Numbered from the stretch's first letter, positions 52,773-61,750 are shown. The stretch: DNA of 64,000 nucleotides from Gracilimonas sp040117685 (GCF_040117685.2 NZ_JBEDYP020000010.1:124001-188000); one strand, 5' to 3'. Program-made: numbers and translations. The notes: generated from the sequence alone by a model not told the origin.

Positions 52773-53696
52773 TTAATTTGGTTTAAATATGGCAATTTCG
52801 TCTCTGAATTCGGTCGTTATAACAGGTTCCACCGTTTTGCCGTCTCTGGAAATTAAATATATATCTGAACTTGAACCTTCTTTCGTTTTGGTAAACATCA
52901 ACCATTTGCCATTGGGTGACCAACGAGGCCAGCGATTATCATCCTCACCCTTCGTTAAATTCTGAAGATCAGAACCGTCTGAATTCATCGAGTATATATC
53001 ACATCCCTCATTTCCACATTTATGAAATGCCACAAATTTACCATTGGGTGAAAACTGGGGCAAAGCACTAAATCCTTTTAGATTTGTTAGCTGAGTAGTA
53101 TTCAAATCCTCCATTCGGATACTGAATATTTCAGAAATTCCGGAATGATTTAATGAATCACCGGCCTTTGTTTGTATACCTGCAACTATAATTTTCTGAT
53201 CAGGAGAGAATTTTGCACCGGCCTCATAAAGCTCATTATTTGTCAGTCTTTTCTTCTCACCGGATTCCCGATCATAAATATATAACTCTCCTTTTGGGTG
53301 GTGCTCTTTAGTAGAAATAATCAGCTTTCGGTTATCCAAAGAAACATCACTTACAGAGAGCACTAATGAGTCCTGAATAACTGTGCTAACTTCCTTTGTT
53401 GTTACATTTATGCTTTTAATTTTTCTGCCCCCATTCTCATAACTTGTAAAATAAATCGAAGTTCCATCAGCAGTCCACGTAAGGTTGTACTCCGTGGCAT
53501 CAGAATTAGTCAGGTTTTGGGCTTCACCATTACCTGTGTTTGTAATAAATACATCCAAATTGTCATTCCCCTGACCTGTTACATAGGCAATTTCATAGGT
53601 CTTAGGCTCACAACCAATTAAAAGTAATAAACCCAATGCTTTTAATACCCATTTCACTAAGCTAACCAAGTTCGATTTGTCTATTTTTTTGTCCAT
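52773..53696 (-). CDS. TolB-like beta-propeller lipoprotein
   Basis: The 307-residue protein has an unusually long polar N-terminus before the hydrophobic segment. VLKALGLLLLIGC provides a lipobox with Cys29. The rest is a WD40-like PD40/TolB propeller of five to six blades: NLTWTADGTSIYFTSYENGGRKIKSINV, AKFSPDQKIIVAG, PQFSPNGKFVAFHKCGNEGCDIYSMNSDGSDLQNLT and PRWSPNGKWLMFTKTKEGSSSDIYLIS. Such proteins are scaffold or binding proteins in the envelope; the Tol system itself is not encoded nearby. It lies between the PAS kinase and the DUF3644 gene, all on the minus strand, with 70 or more bp of spacer on both sides. Confidence 0.82.
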   Translation of the reverse strand: MDKKIDKSNLVSLVKWVLKALGLLLLIGCEPKTYEIAYVTGQGNDNLDVFITNTGNGEAQNLTNSDATEYNLTWTADGTSIYFTSYENGGRKIKSINVTTKEVSTVIQDSLVLSVSDVSLDNRKLIISTKEHHPKGELYIYDRESGEKKRLTNNELYEAGAKFSPDQKIIVAGIQTKAGDSLNHSGISEIFSIRMEDLNTTQLTNLKGFSALPQFSPNGKFVAFHKCGNEGCDIYSMNSDGSDLQNLTKGEDDNRWPRWSPNGKWLMFTKTKEGSSSDIYLISRDGKTVEPVITTEFRDEIAIFKPN

Positions 53697-53823
53697 AGTT
53701 TTCGAGAATAATTATTTTAATCATAAAGTTTGGTTAAGAAACCGAAGCCATAAAATCGTACGTCCAGAGTTTTGACCTTGCTTTGCTGTTCTGCTGCAAA
53801 ACCAACAAACGAAAGCGCTGCCT

Positions 53824-55974
53824 TCACCCCGACGGAAAGCGTAGTTCCACCGTAGTACCGGATTGTTCTTCCCCTGATTTGATAGAAATGGCTCCCGAAA
53901 GTTGCCCGGTTAGCATGTCCATCAGGGTCAGCCCCAGCGAATCACTTCCTTCTTCCAATACATGCCCGGGTATGCCTTTGCCGTTATCGGATACTTCAAG
54001 AAGAACCTGCCCGTTCATCTGCGATATATTAATGGACAAAGTGGCTTCTTCCACGCCCTCAAAACCGTGACGAATACTGTTGCTCACTACTTCATTCAGG
54101 ATCAGGGCACAGGGTATGGCATCATTAACGGTTAAATTGACCGGGGAAAGGTCATACTTCACCTGAACATGTTCGGCCTCGTGCGCCACCAGCGCCATAT
54201 CCACCAACTCCTTCAGTAACTCATCAAACTGTAAATTCTCCAGCGATTCATTTTGGTACATCACCTCATGGATACGCGCCATGGTATGAATGCGCTGGTA
54301 ACTGTCGGTCAGCTCTTTGGCAAGCTCCTGGTTTTGGGTGTACATCACCTTCAGTTCCATCAGCCCGGATACCACCGCCAGGTTATTCTTTACCCGGTGA
54401 TGAATCTCTTCAAGCATCACTTCTTTTTGCTTAAGCGATTTTTCAATATTCTTCTTGTACTTCACCCTGTCCGTAACATCATGCAATACCGACTGAATCG
54501 CTGTTAAACCCTGGAAGCGAGCCTGCGCCGAGTGAATTTCCAGGTACCTAACTTCCCCGTTCTTTCTCATAAATCGAAATTCAAGGGCCGGCCCATCTAC
54601 CCAATCGTTAAGATTCTGAAGCCTTGATTTTACCTGTTCCCGGTCATCCGGATGAATGAACTCCAGCAAAAAGTGTCCGACTATTTCTTTTTCGTTATCC
54701 GTTCCATAAAGCCGGAGAGCCGCACTATTGGCAAAAATGATTTCTTCTCCTTTCGTCAACACAACCGAATGCGGATTATTTCTGACCAGGCTGCCCCACC
54801 GCTCTTCACTTTCTTTTATCTTATTCAGCAGCAATTTGTTGGCGGTGATATCACGAACAAAGCCCACCACCAGCGGTTCATCCTCCACTCCATCAATCAG
54901 GGTGAGGTTAGATTCCAGGATCACGTCGTTCCCAAACCGGTCTAAATGACTGGTTTCAAATTTCGCGTTCCCGTTCTCCATAACCCCGGAAATGATCTCA
55001 AAGATTTCTTCATCACTGAAGTTGCTCTCCAACTCACGGATGGTCATAGTTCGCAGCTCCTCCCGAGAAAAACCCACCATTCGGCTGTAGGCCGGGTTTG
55101 CATCCAAAATATTTCCTTTGGAATCGGCCAGGATGTAACCGTCGTTCGTGGATTCCAGCAGCTTCGAATTAAAAACGCTTTGCTTAGACAGTTCCCTCAT
55201 GATGGCATTCTGTTCCGAAACGTTTTTAACAATACCGGCTATATAAATGCCATCACTTCTTTCTATGGCCACCAGGGTGCCAAGCAGTTCCAGGTTTTTA
55301 CCGTATCTCGACTTATGTATTACTTCTATGGTCTGAGATTGTTTTTCAACTAATGAATCCAAAAGCTCTTGCTGCCCTTCCTTTGTCAGATCAGGGTTGA
55401 TATCAAAGATGGACATGTCCAGCACTTCTTCCCGGCTGTACCCCGTCATACGGCAATATGCATCGTTAACTTCTTTGATATTGCCATCAGCATCTACCAG
55501 TAAATATCCATCCGACAATAACTCAAAAAATCGGGTGTGCTCTTTAACCTGGCTTTCAATCAATCTCGTGTGTCGGTTCTGTTCGGTCAGATCCTGAATG
55601 TACGCCACAATATCAACCCCGTTTTTCTTGAACTCCCCGGGATAAAAACACACCAGCTGAACATCGGTGGGTTCATTTCCGGCTCCAATCATTTGTGTAA
55701 ACAGCGAAAACGAATGGGTAGTGTGATTGGTAAGCTCATTCCAGTGTTCCTCTATCTTTTCTCGGTCTGTCTCAACAAAGTAATTTTGGAAAGGCCGGCC
55801 GATTAGTTTATTTCTGTTCTCTCCCAGTAACTCACTCAGCCTGATAGGTACGTTTACCCAAAGGCAGTCCCGGTTGATGAACGCCTTCATGATAGGCAGA
55901 AACTGCTCAGCTGTAGTGATTACAGATTTATCCGGAATGCCTACAGCTCTTTTCCTGCCTCCATTTTTTTCCAT
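53824..55974 (-). CDS. Cytoplasmic multi-PAS sensor histidine kinase (HisKA_2 type)
   Basis: The 716-residue protein has no transmembrane segment. Three to four PAS domains fill residues 20-500: RFFELLSDGYLLVDADGNIKEVNDAYCRMTGYSREEV, LLESTNDGYILADSKGNILDANPAYSRMVGFSREEL and HSVVLTKGEEIIFANSAALRLYGT with a PAC segment. The kinase core is HisKA_2: EEIHHRVKNNLAVVSGLMELK (His near 526), then HATPase with NEVVSNSIRHGFEG and DNGKGIPGHVLEEGSDSLGLTLMDMLTGQL. HisKA_2/HWE kinases often signal through soluble response regulators or light/redox cues via PAS cofactors. No regulator is adjacent. It ends in an Arg-Phe-Pro-Ser-Gly tail. Confidence 0.9.
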   Translation of the reverse strand: MEKNGGRKRAVGIPDKSVITTAEQFLPIMKAFINRDCLWVNVPIRLSELLGENRNKLIGRPFQNYFVETDREKIEEHWNELTNHTTHSFSLFTQMIGAGNEPTDVQLVCFYPGEFKKNGVDIVAYIQDLTEQNRHTRLIESQVKEHTRFFELLSDGYLLVDADGNIKEVNDAYCRMTGYSREEVLDMSIFDINPDLTKEGQQELLDSLVEKQSQTIEVIHKSRYGKNLELLGTLVAIERSDGIYIAGIVKNVSEQNAIMRELSKQSVFNSKLLESTNDGYILADSKGNILDANPAYSRMVGFSREELRTMTIRELESNFSDEEIFEIISGVMENGNAKFETSHLDRFGNDVILESNLTLIDGVEDEPLVVGFVRDITANKLLLNKIKESEERWGSLVRNNPHSVVLTKGEEIIFANSAALRLYGTDNEKEIVGHFLLEFIHPDDREQVKSRLQNLNDWVDGPALEFRFMRKNGEVRYLEIHSAQARFQGLTAIQSVLHDVTDRVKYKKNIEKSLKQKEVMLEEIHHRVKNNLAVVSGLMELKVMYTQNQELAKELTDSYQRIHTMARIHEVMYQNESLENLQFDELLKELVDMALVAHEAEHVQVKYDLSPVNLTVNDAIPCALILNEVVSNSIRHGFEGVEEATLSINISQMNGQVLLEVSDNGKGIPGHVLEEGSDSLGLTLMDMLTGQLSGAISIKSGEEQSGTTVELRFPSG

Positions 55975-56165
55975 GATAGAACATACTAGATGTGACTTTT
56001 GGTGTACAACTCAACCAATTCCAATTAATTAACAAATTTTTGACGATTAAACCCATTAAAATATGAACTAAGAGGAAGCATCAGCTAAGTGTATCCGGTA
56101 GAAGCTGTTATCCGAAAAGGGATAGGATAATCTTTTGTCAATTAACCAAGATGATCGACCCGCTT

Positions 56166-56321
56166 TTAGTTGGGCATATCCGATCTCACCCTGTTAAAAC
56201 GTTTAGCGATGACTATCGATAAGATTATCCCTACCAGAAACCCACCCCATTCATTTCCGAAAGCAGAACCCACAGCTATACCAATAATTATTATTCCAAC
56301 TACCAAGATTATGTTTTTCAT
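56166..56321 (-). CDS. 51-residue two-helix membrane protein
   Basis: This short gene encodes MKNIILVVGIIIIGIAVGSA, then FGNEWGGFLVGIILSIVIAK and a basic tail RFNRVRSDMPN. Two hydrophobic segments (residues 3-20 and 27-39) are joined by a Gly-rich turn, and a positively charged C-terminus implies a cytoplasmic tail. The start is supported by a good ribosome-binding site AGGTGA ending 3 nt before ATG. It resembles the many small Gly-rich membrane peptides of unknown function (glycine-zipper-like). It is transcribed in the same direction as the quinone-oxidoreductase gene and 109 bp after it. Confidence 0.6.
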   Translation of the reverse strand: MKNIILVVGIIIIGIAVGSAFGNEWGGFLVGIILSIVIAKRFNRVRSDMPN

Positions 56322-56374
56322 ATATCACCTCTATTTTTTCGGAGTCAATTCGGTTAATCTGCCCTATTTAATCT

Positions 56375-56399
56375 GGTTCCGCCGCTCTGCTGCGGAACC
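56375..56399. repeat. GGTTCCGC hairpin
   Basis: GGTTCCGC (56375-56382) and GCGGAACC (56392-56399) are exact inverted arms around a 9-nt loop. A second small palindrome GGAAGC-TCC-GCTTCC follows at 56407. They lie directly downstream of the quinone-oxidoreductase gene and may act in 3'-end formation. Confidence 0.5.
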
Positions 56400-56429
56400 C
56401 ACCTTAGGAAGCTCCGCTTCCACTACCCC

Positions 56430-57401
56430 CTATTTTTTGATCTCAACCACAATCTTACCCTTATGCTTCCCCTCACCAAAATACTGAATCAATCCCGGGA
56501 TCTGATCAAAAGAATACGGCCCGTCAATTATAGGTTTTAGTATTCCCTTTTCCGTAAGTCTTGTCAACTGGTCCAAACCCTTATTCGGTTTCAGAGCAAG
56601 AACACTAAGCTTTTTACCGGTAAAGAGTGAAAGAATAGAACCCAATATCAGTACTTCGAATAACCGTGGCAGTGTTCCACCAACGGTGATATAAATTCCC
56701 TTCTTTTTCAGAGATCGGGCATACTTATACACCGACCGGTTCGACTTTGTATCCAGGATAAGGTCGTACCGTTCTCCCGTTTTTGTGAAATCCGTTTTCT
56801 TGTAGTCCATCACATGGTCATAACCCAGCGATTTCATCATTTCAAGCTTTTCTCCGCTATCTACCCCCGTTACCTCTGCCTTTAACGGTTTTAGCATTTG
56901 AATGGCCAGCGTTCCTACTCCGCCTCCGGCACCATTAATCAGGATCTTTTGACCGGATTTCAACTCTCCTTTATGGATGAGTCCCTGAAGAGCCAGAAGT
57001 CCGGCATGTGGAAGGGCTGCGGCTTCATTATGGCTCAGGCTTCCGGGCTTCTTATATGCCGTATTTTTCGGCACGCATACGTATTCGGCAAAACCACCAA
57101 AGCCGCATTCAGAGAGATCGCAGTAAACCTCATCGCCGATGCCAAGTGAACTCACGTTCTCCCCGACAGCTTCTATGGTTCCTGATATATCAACCCCGGG
57201 GATCCTGACCTTAGGTTTTCTCAAACCATATAACAGCCGAATGATAAACGGCTTTCCTCTCACCAGCCCCCAATCCCAGTCATTGATGGAAGCTGAATGA
57301 ATGCGTACCAACACTTCCCCATCATTCGGAACCGGTTTCGGAGCTTCACCAACCTTCAGCTTAGCCGGCAATCCGTATTCTTGTAACAGTATGGCTTTCA
57401 T
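56430..57401 (-). CDS. Zinc-independent MDR/quinone-oxidoreductase-like dehydrogenase
   Basis: This 323-residue medium-chain dehydrogenase/reductase has the N-terminal GroES-like fold (EYGLPAKLKVGEAPKPVPNDGEVLVRIHSASINDWDWGLVRG, VDISGTIEAVGENV) and a Rossmann domain with INGAGGGVGTLAIQMLK near residue 150. The metal-binding cysteines of zinc alcohol dehydrogenases are absent, which points to the NADPH:quinone oxidoreductase branch. Likely activity is NADPH-dependent reduction of quinones or enones. It is in the direction of the downstream 51-residue membrane gene. Confidence 0.9.
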   Translation of the reverse strand: MKAILLQEYGLPAKLKVGEAPKPVPNDGEVLVRIHSASINDWDWGLVRGKPFIIRLLYGLRKPKVRIPGVDISGTIEAVGENVSSLGIGDEVYCDLSECGFGGFAEYVCVPKNTAYKKPGSLSHNEAAALPHAGLLALQGLIHKGELKSGQKILINGAGGGVGTLAIQMLKPLKAEVTGVDSGEKLEMMKSLGYDHVMDYKKTDFTKTGERYDLILDTKSNRSVYKYARSLKKKGIYITVGGTLPRLFEVLILGSILSLFTGKKLSVLALKPNKGLDQLTRLTEKGILKPIIDGPYSFDQIPGLIQYFGEGKHKGKIVVEIKK

Positions 57402-57533
57402 GAAAGTGGGTTATGGCGGACTGGTGGTTATGCTTCAGAGATTACAGGTTCAATTAACTGTTTAATTTGTTGGCTTACAAGTCGGCAAACTAATGATGGA
57501 AGCAGAGCTTTCCCCTCTAATGAAAACTTGCTC

Positions 57534-58025
57534 TTACCTTGAATAACTGCTGTGAGCATCAAAGGATATTCGTTCTCCTTGCTCGGTACGACTTTCAACT
57601 TTAAAGATCCAATCTCCCTCCGGCATGTCGTGATGCCAGCTTTGCCCGCTAATATACATTTGTCCGGAAAGATGCCTTGTCTCTTCAGGAGCAATCTTAT
57701 AAATGAGCATTTCATCTGTACAGATATATTGATCAGGAGGCCGGTTATACCAAACTGCTTCCCCTTCTTTCGTGTAGGCAATGACATTAAATGCACAAGG
57801 ACCTGTTTCAATCCTGGCTGTGTCAGCGCCAATATTCTTAGCTTTAATATCAGTTTGTACTAAGTGGCTGGCAGCAGACCATCTTATTTCTGCCTGAAAC
57901 TTCACATTACCATCTATCAACAGGTCATGGCGGGGGCCCTCAGGGGCTTCAATCGTATCAACAGAATCATTGCACCCAAGAATAAAGAAACAAAGCAAAT
58001 TGAGCAGTATAAATTTTCGAAGCAT
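57534..58025 (-). CDS. Small lipoprotein (BsuPI-like), putative cassette gene
   Basis: This 163-residue protein has lipobox ILGC (Cys18). The mature part carries beta-sandwich strands like the BsuPI intracellular protease-inhibitor fold: VQTDIKAKNIGADTARIETGPCAFNVIAYTKEGEAVWYNRPPDQYICTDE. An APEETRHLSGQMYISGQSW...PEGDWIFKV tail follows. Cys78 and Cys101 may form a disulfide. Protease inhibition is only a fold-based guess. Its ATG lies within 3 bp of the attC-like site A3 and the VanZ-like gene lies upstream across that site. Confidence 0.55.
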   Translation of the reverse strand: MLRKFILLNLLCFFILGCNDSVDTIEAPEGPRHDLLIDGNVKFQAEIRWSAASHLVQTDIKAKNIGADTARIETGPCAFNVIAYTKEGEAVWYNRPPDQYICTDEMLIYKIAPEETRHLSGQMYISGQSWHHDMPEGDWIFKVESRTEQGERISFDAHSSYSR

Positions 58026-58027
58026 GG

Positions 58028-58150
58028 GTAACGGTCTGACGAATAAGGGGCGCGGGTTCTCGGTTTTAATTGAAGTAACTGAATATTTTTATTGCCCACA
58101 AGCTTACCTGCGAACCCGACCTGCGTCCGTAATGAATCGCTTGATATACG
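58028..58150 (-). repeat. attC-like recombination site A3 (candidate)
   Basis: On the minus strand it starts GTATATCAAGCG, then GGACGC. The far end, GAACCCGCGCCCC...GTTACC, pairs with the start imperfectly, enclosing an AT-rich centre. CAAGCG and GGACGC align with A2, and GGACG with A1. It lies between the VanZ-like gene and the small lipoprotein gene, both on the minus strand. Confidence 0.42.
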
Positions 58151-58188
58151 GTGATTTTGGTGCTCGATACTCGTTTCGGAAATACCAT

Positions 58189-58734
58189 CTAATCTGATTT
58201 CAATCTTGCATTAGCTATGACGGAAACTAGTGCTGCCCCGCCAATGGCTGCTCCAACATTGAATAATAAATCTCTCATGTCAAATACACGTCCAGGAACT
58301 AAGTATTGAAGCATTTCATCCAACAGCCCAACAAACGAAGCAATGATAACGGCGAAAGTGGCAGCTTTAATAATCGTCATTAAAGGTTGACGAGAAATAA
58401 GCGCTTCAAAAAATAGCGCAGACACAATAGCATATTCAACCAAATGGCTTCTTTCTTCCGGTATATTCATGCGTACAGCTGCAAATACGAAAACTGCCAG
58501 AATGCTCAATATGATGCCAATTTCAACTTTCCCAATTTTAGCATCCCATGCCAGTGCACCTAGCGAGACTAATGTTAAAACGAAAGCAAAAATGAAAACG
58601 AATCCCAGCAGATTTTCTGCTCGCAGCCATGCAGCAATAACAGGTGCTCCTAAAGAGGTACTTAGAATCAATAGAGAAACAACAACGGCTGCTATCAGAA
58701 ACCGGATTTCACGGGAAGTAAATTTATTCAGCAT
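58189..58734 (-). CDS. VanZ-like membrane protein, putative cassette gene
   Basis: The 181-residue protein has five to six transmembrane helices and the VanZ family pattern: ERSHLVEYAIVSALFFEAL, GLLDEMLQYLVPGRVFDMRDLLFNVGAAIGG. The conserved Glu/His and DE...Q and D...DLLxN residues are present. VanZ proteins range from teicoplanin-resistance factors to generic membrane proteins; resistance cannot be inferred. The gene is preceded by the B3 repeat with GTTATAC about 25-30 bp before ATG and is followed by attC-like site A3. Confidence 0.75.
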   Translation of the reverse strand: MLNKFTSREIRFLIAAVVVSLLILSTSLGAPVIAAWLRAENLLGFVFIFAFVLTLVSLGALAWDAKIGKVEIGIILSILAVFVFAAVRMNIPEERSHLVEYAIVSALFFEALISRQPLMTIIKAATFAVIIASFVGLLDEMLQYLVPGRVFDMRDLLFNVGAAIGGAALVSVIANARLKSD

Positions 58735-58758
58735 GGATAGCCTTCTCTATTTAACCGT

Positions 58759-58943
58759 ATAACATAATATTATCCAAACAAGGGTTTTATTAGCACTCGG
58801 TGAATAGTATCCAAAAATCCCCCTTCAAAACTCCCATTCGGTATTTCCCGGATGTTATCCAACCCGAAAGATGGATAAAGTCGTCGGATAACATCCACTC
58901 AGGAATGTGCAGATTTCTGTTGAGAAAGGAAAATCAAATAGTT
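58759..58943 (-). repeat. Repeat B3 upstream of the VanZ-like gene
   Basis: Same family as 52497-52668. The last ~50 bp are close to identical (GGAATGTGCAGA, TTGAGAAAGGAAAATC, AAATAGTTAG), and the first block is GTATAACATAATATTATCC. The centre holds a GGATGTTATCC / GGATAACATCC inverted pair. Non-coding. Confidence 0.55.
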
Positions 58944-59046
58944 AGCGGTACGGATGGGCATGAATGCTGATTTCTTATCCTTGTGTAAATAGTTACAGGA
59001 AATCGCTTAAAAGCTACAACTTCCTCTCTGGAAAGCAGACCTTCCG

Positions 59047-59084
59047 CCCCCTGGTGCCCAAGCAGGAGCTTGGGCACCAGGGGG
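59047..59084. repeat. Perfect 17-bp hairpin
   Basis: CCCCCTGGTGCCCAAGC and GCTTGGGCACCAGGGGG are exact reverse complements separated by AGGA. There is no T tract, so it is not an ordinary terminator. The GGTGCCCAAGC/GCTTGGGCACC palindrome resembles short mobile palindromes seen in intergenic DNA of many bacteria (from memory, not searched). Confidence 0.65.
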
Positions 59085-59132
59085 CTGTGGAGTCAAGGGG
59101 GGCAAACACAGGATGACCAGAGGCAAGTAACC

Positions 59133-59159
59133 AGATTCCTGCCTCCGCAGGAATAACGG
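59133..59159. repeat. AGATTCCTGCC/GCAGGAATAACGG relic
   Basis: The palindromic fragment ATTCCTGCCTCCGCAGGAAT matches, in opposite orientation, the CACTGCGAAGGCAGGATTCC fragment at 26155-26175. It is degenerate, about 27 bp, and non-coding. Confidence 0.4.
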
Positions 59160-59254
59160 TGAGGGTGGAAAAAGAAAGTATGAGGTATTCTCAATACTAT
59201 GTACTCAATACTAATTTCTCACATCTAACATCTTTTATCTTAAATCTATAAACC

Positions 59255-61750
59255 CTAAAACCGAATCCAGTCTTTATCTTCCAGCCATTGAATGAGCGCA
59301 GGCAGGAAGGTGATCGAAGTAAGCAGGGTCATCCCAATTCCCAGCACCGCCATTATCCCAATCGACTGCAGGCCCGGATGTGTGGTAAACAACAATCCGG
59401 CAAAACCCAACATGGTGGTAATAGAGCCCATGGTTATATGCTGCCCCGTACTGGAAAGTACCTGCCACATGCTGTTCTTCCCCTCCTCCCGGTACCGGTG
59501 GGCCAGATGTACGCCGCTGTCTTCACCGATTCCCAGAATAGCGGGAAGCACCACCAGGTTATAGAAGTTAAACTGCAGTCCGAATATCATCATGATTCCA
59601 AATAGCCAAAGCAAGCCTACCAACAGAGGGAGCATCGCTATGATTGACCATCGAAACGACCGGAAGGAAAACAACATGAAGAAGTAAATGAAAATGAAGG
59701 TGGCTCCTACCATATACGGACTTTCCCTCTGCATCAACTCCAGCATGGAAGCAGCGACAATGGAGGTACTGGCACCATAAAAGGTCTCCCCGCTGTCCAG
59801 TTTTACAACGGCTACATCTTCCTTAAAAGCGAGTGATTTTACCCCGTCTCCGAGTCCTACCGAAGGATAGATGATAACAAAACGCCCTACCTCTCCGTCT
59901 TTGGTAATAAAGCGGGACTTCAGGTAATTCGGGATGGAATCCAGCGAAACGGGCTCGGTGGTTTGGGCGGCCATCCTAAGTTTTTCCAGGTCTTCATCCT
60001 CCTGCTCAACCAAAAACGGATCCTGCAGCAGCTCGCGTATCTCGGCTATCTTTTGGAGCTTCTGCTGCTCTTGCTCCTCATTGATGGGATAGCGTTCCTG
60101 AAGGGTCTCCACACTTTGGATGGTAGGTGATGTGGTATCCGAAGCCATTCGTTCTTTCAGGATGTTTGCAATCTCTTCCACCTGCTCATTGGTTTCGGCG
60201 ATGATGTAAGCGGGGTTTCGCTTGCTGTTGTCATCTACCTGTCCGGCAAAGGAGCGAAACTCTTCATATTCGGGAAAGGTCGGTTCCAGCTCCCCAAAGT
60301 CGTACTGAAAGCGGAGATTCCCGCTGAAGCCGATCACAAAAGCTGAAGCTACCAATCCCACCGTTACAATGGTTCGGGCGTATGGATAGCGATGCACACC
60401 GTCGTATTCTTCCTTCTCCTCATCCGAAATCAGGATCCAGTTCAGTCGTTCATCAAAAATCACCAGCAGGGCCGGCATAATGTAAAGCATGGCTACCAGC
60501 GCCAGCAGTATTCCGGTTCCAGATATAAATCCAAATTCGGAGAAGCCCCGGAAATCGGCAAACATCAAAATGTATAAAGCCGCTGCCGTTGTGAAGGCCG
60601 AAACGAGAATAGCTTCTCCGGTCTTTTCATTGGTTTGCATCACGGCATCGTGGGCATTCATTCCCAGCGAGCGCAATTCAATGTACCGGGCGTAGTAGTG
60701 AATACCATAGTCGATCCCCAGCCCAAACAGGATCACGAAAAGCACTGAAGTCATAGTATTCAATATCCCTAAATAGAAATAGGTGATGCCGAAGGTCCAG
60801 GTAAGGCTCATCAATAGCGGGACACCGATAATAAGCACAGGAACCGGCATGCGTAAGATGTGGGACCACACCGAGTAATCTCCGTTACCGTTTGTTCCTT
60901 TGCGGTAATGGATGTATTTCTTGAAGAAAAAGTACAGCATTACCAGAACGATAACGCTGCTTATACCACTTGCAAAACTACCCAATACATCGTTCATGAT
61001 GGAGCTCAGTTCTTCAAGGTGTCTTTGCAGCCTCCCCCCGTACCGGATCTCCATCTCCGGATGGTAAGCCTGAGGATTCATAGAAGCCAGCAGAGCATCA
61101 TATTCTTTAAACATATCCTCCAGGTATTTGATGTCGCTTTTGGACCCCGTTGGGAATAACTTTACCACCAAAATGGTGCTGTCTTCATTCACCGGGTATT
61201 CAGAAGGAACCAGCATATCGTAGCTTTCTTCAAAATCTTCAGCCCCGGTGGTTTCTTCCTCTTCCTCATCGCCGAGATCAAAGTAGAACGGGTTGGCTTC
61301 TTCTTTGGCCTGTTGAATTTCATCTTGCAGGTACCTGGTAACTTCTTCCAGCTCGTTTTCGCTGGCGAGGTAAAGGGCGTTGTTCTTTACAAACTCAGTT
61401 TCCCTTCGGAACTCGGCCCTCTTGAAGAAGGTGTCTTCGTAGCGGGGATAGTACAAATCGAGGGAGCGCTGAATCAGCGTATCGGCAAAGGCTTTGTTGG
61501 CCTCAAAACCCGGAGAGTTGATGACCACCAGCATTGCCGTTTCTCCCCCTACCGACTCACTCAGTTCTTCCAGAGCTAATACATTGGGATGGTCTTCGGG
61601 GAGGAGATTCGCTATATCGGTATCAATTTTAAGCTGAAGGGCATAATAGCCTCCTAAAACAGCCAAGAGAGTGCAAAAAGTTATTACCCAATACGGATGA
61701 GAGTAATTGAATTTTAAAAGCGGCTTCAGAAGCCTCAAAAGTTGTTTCAT
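59255..61750 (-). CDS. RND/MMPL-family exporter
   Basis: This 831-residue membrane protein has the two-fold RND plan. TM1 (about residues 17-38) is followed by a large periplasmic domain (about 40-255). A cluster of five to six helices follows (about 256-440, including VLFVILFGLGIDYGIHYYARYIELR, the GxxxD motif). TM7 and a second periplasmic domain lead to a second helix cluster (LPAILGIGEDSGVHLAHRYREEG). Such MMPL/HpnN-like pumps export lipids or hydrophobic molecules using proton motive force. No periplasmic adaptor or outer-membrane gene is adjacent, so it likely acts alone at the inner membrane. Divergent from the AttH-like genes. Confidence 0.9.
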   Translation of the reverse strand: MKQLLRLLKPLLKFNYSHPYWVITFCTLLAVLGGYYALQLKIDTDIANLLPEDHPNVLALEELSESVGGETAMLVVINSPGFEANKAFADTLIQRSLDLYYPRYEDTFFKRAEFRRETEFVKNNALYLASENELEEVTRYLQDEIQQAKEEANPFYFDLGDEEEEETTGAEDFEESYDMLVPSEYPVNEDSTILVVKLFPTGSKSDIKYLEDMFKEYDALLASMNPQAYHPEMEIRYGGRLQRHLEELSSIMNDVLGSFASGISSVIVLVMLYFFFKKYIHYRKGTNGNGDYSVWSHILRMPVPVLIIGVPLLMSLTWTFGITYFYLGILNTMTSVLFVILFGLGIDYGIHYYARYIELRSLGMNAHDAVMQTNEKTGEAILVSAFTTAAALYILMFADFRGFSEFGFISGTGILLALVAMLYIMPALLVIFDERLNWILISDEEKEEYDGVHRYPYARTIVTVGLVASAFVIGFSGNLRFQYDFGELEPTFPEYEEFRSFAGQVDDNSKRNPAYIIAETNEQVEEIANILKERMASDTTSPTIQSVETLQERYPINEEQEQQKLQKIAEIRELLQDPFLVEQEDEDLEKLRMAAQTTEPVSLDSIPNYLKSRFITKDGEVGRFVIIYPSVGLGDGVKSLAFKEDVAVVKLDSGETFYGASTSIVAASMLELMQRESPYMVGATFIFIYFFMLFSFRSFRWSIIAMLPLLVGLLWLFGIMMIFGLQFNFYNLVVLPAILGIGEDSGVHLAHRYREEGKNSMWQVLSSTGQHITMGSITTMLGFAGLLFTTHPGLQSIGIMAVLGIGMTLLTSITFLPALIQWLEDKDWIRF

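Larger units (their letters stand above)
58735..59254. other. Repeat-rich intergenic region
   Basis: The 520-bp gap has no gene. It contains repeat B3 (58759-58943), a perfect 17-bp hairpin (59047-59084) and a fragment related to the relics near 26151 (59133-59159). Confidence 0.6.

Noticed and set aside
57428..57832. 134-codon minus-strand frame overlapping the small lipoprotein gene
   Set aside because: The overlapping frame from 58025 has a lipoprotein signal and a coherent fold; this one has no signal or motif.
51231..58150. A complete chromosomal integron
   Set aside because: No IntI-type tyrosine recombinase, attI or contiguous cassette array is in the window; only scattered attC-like sites are claimed.
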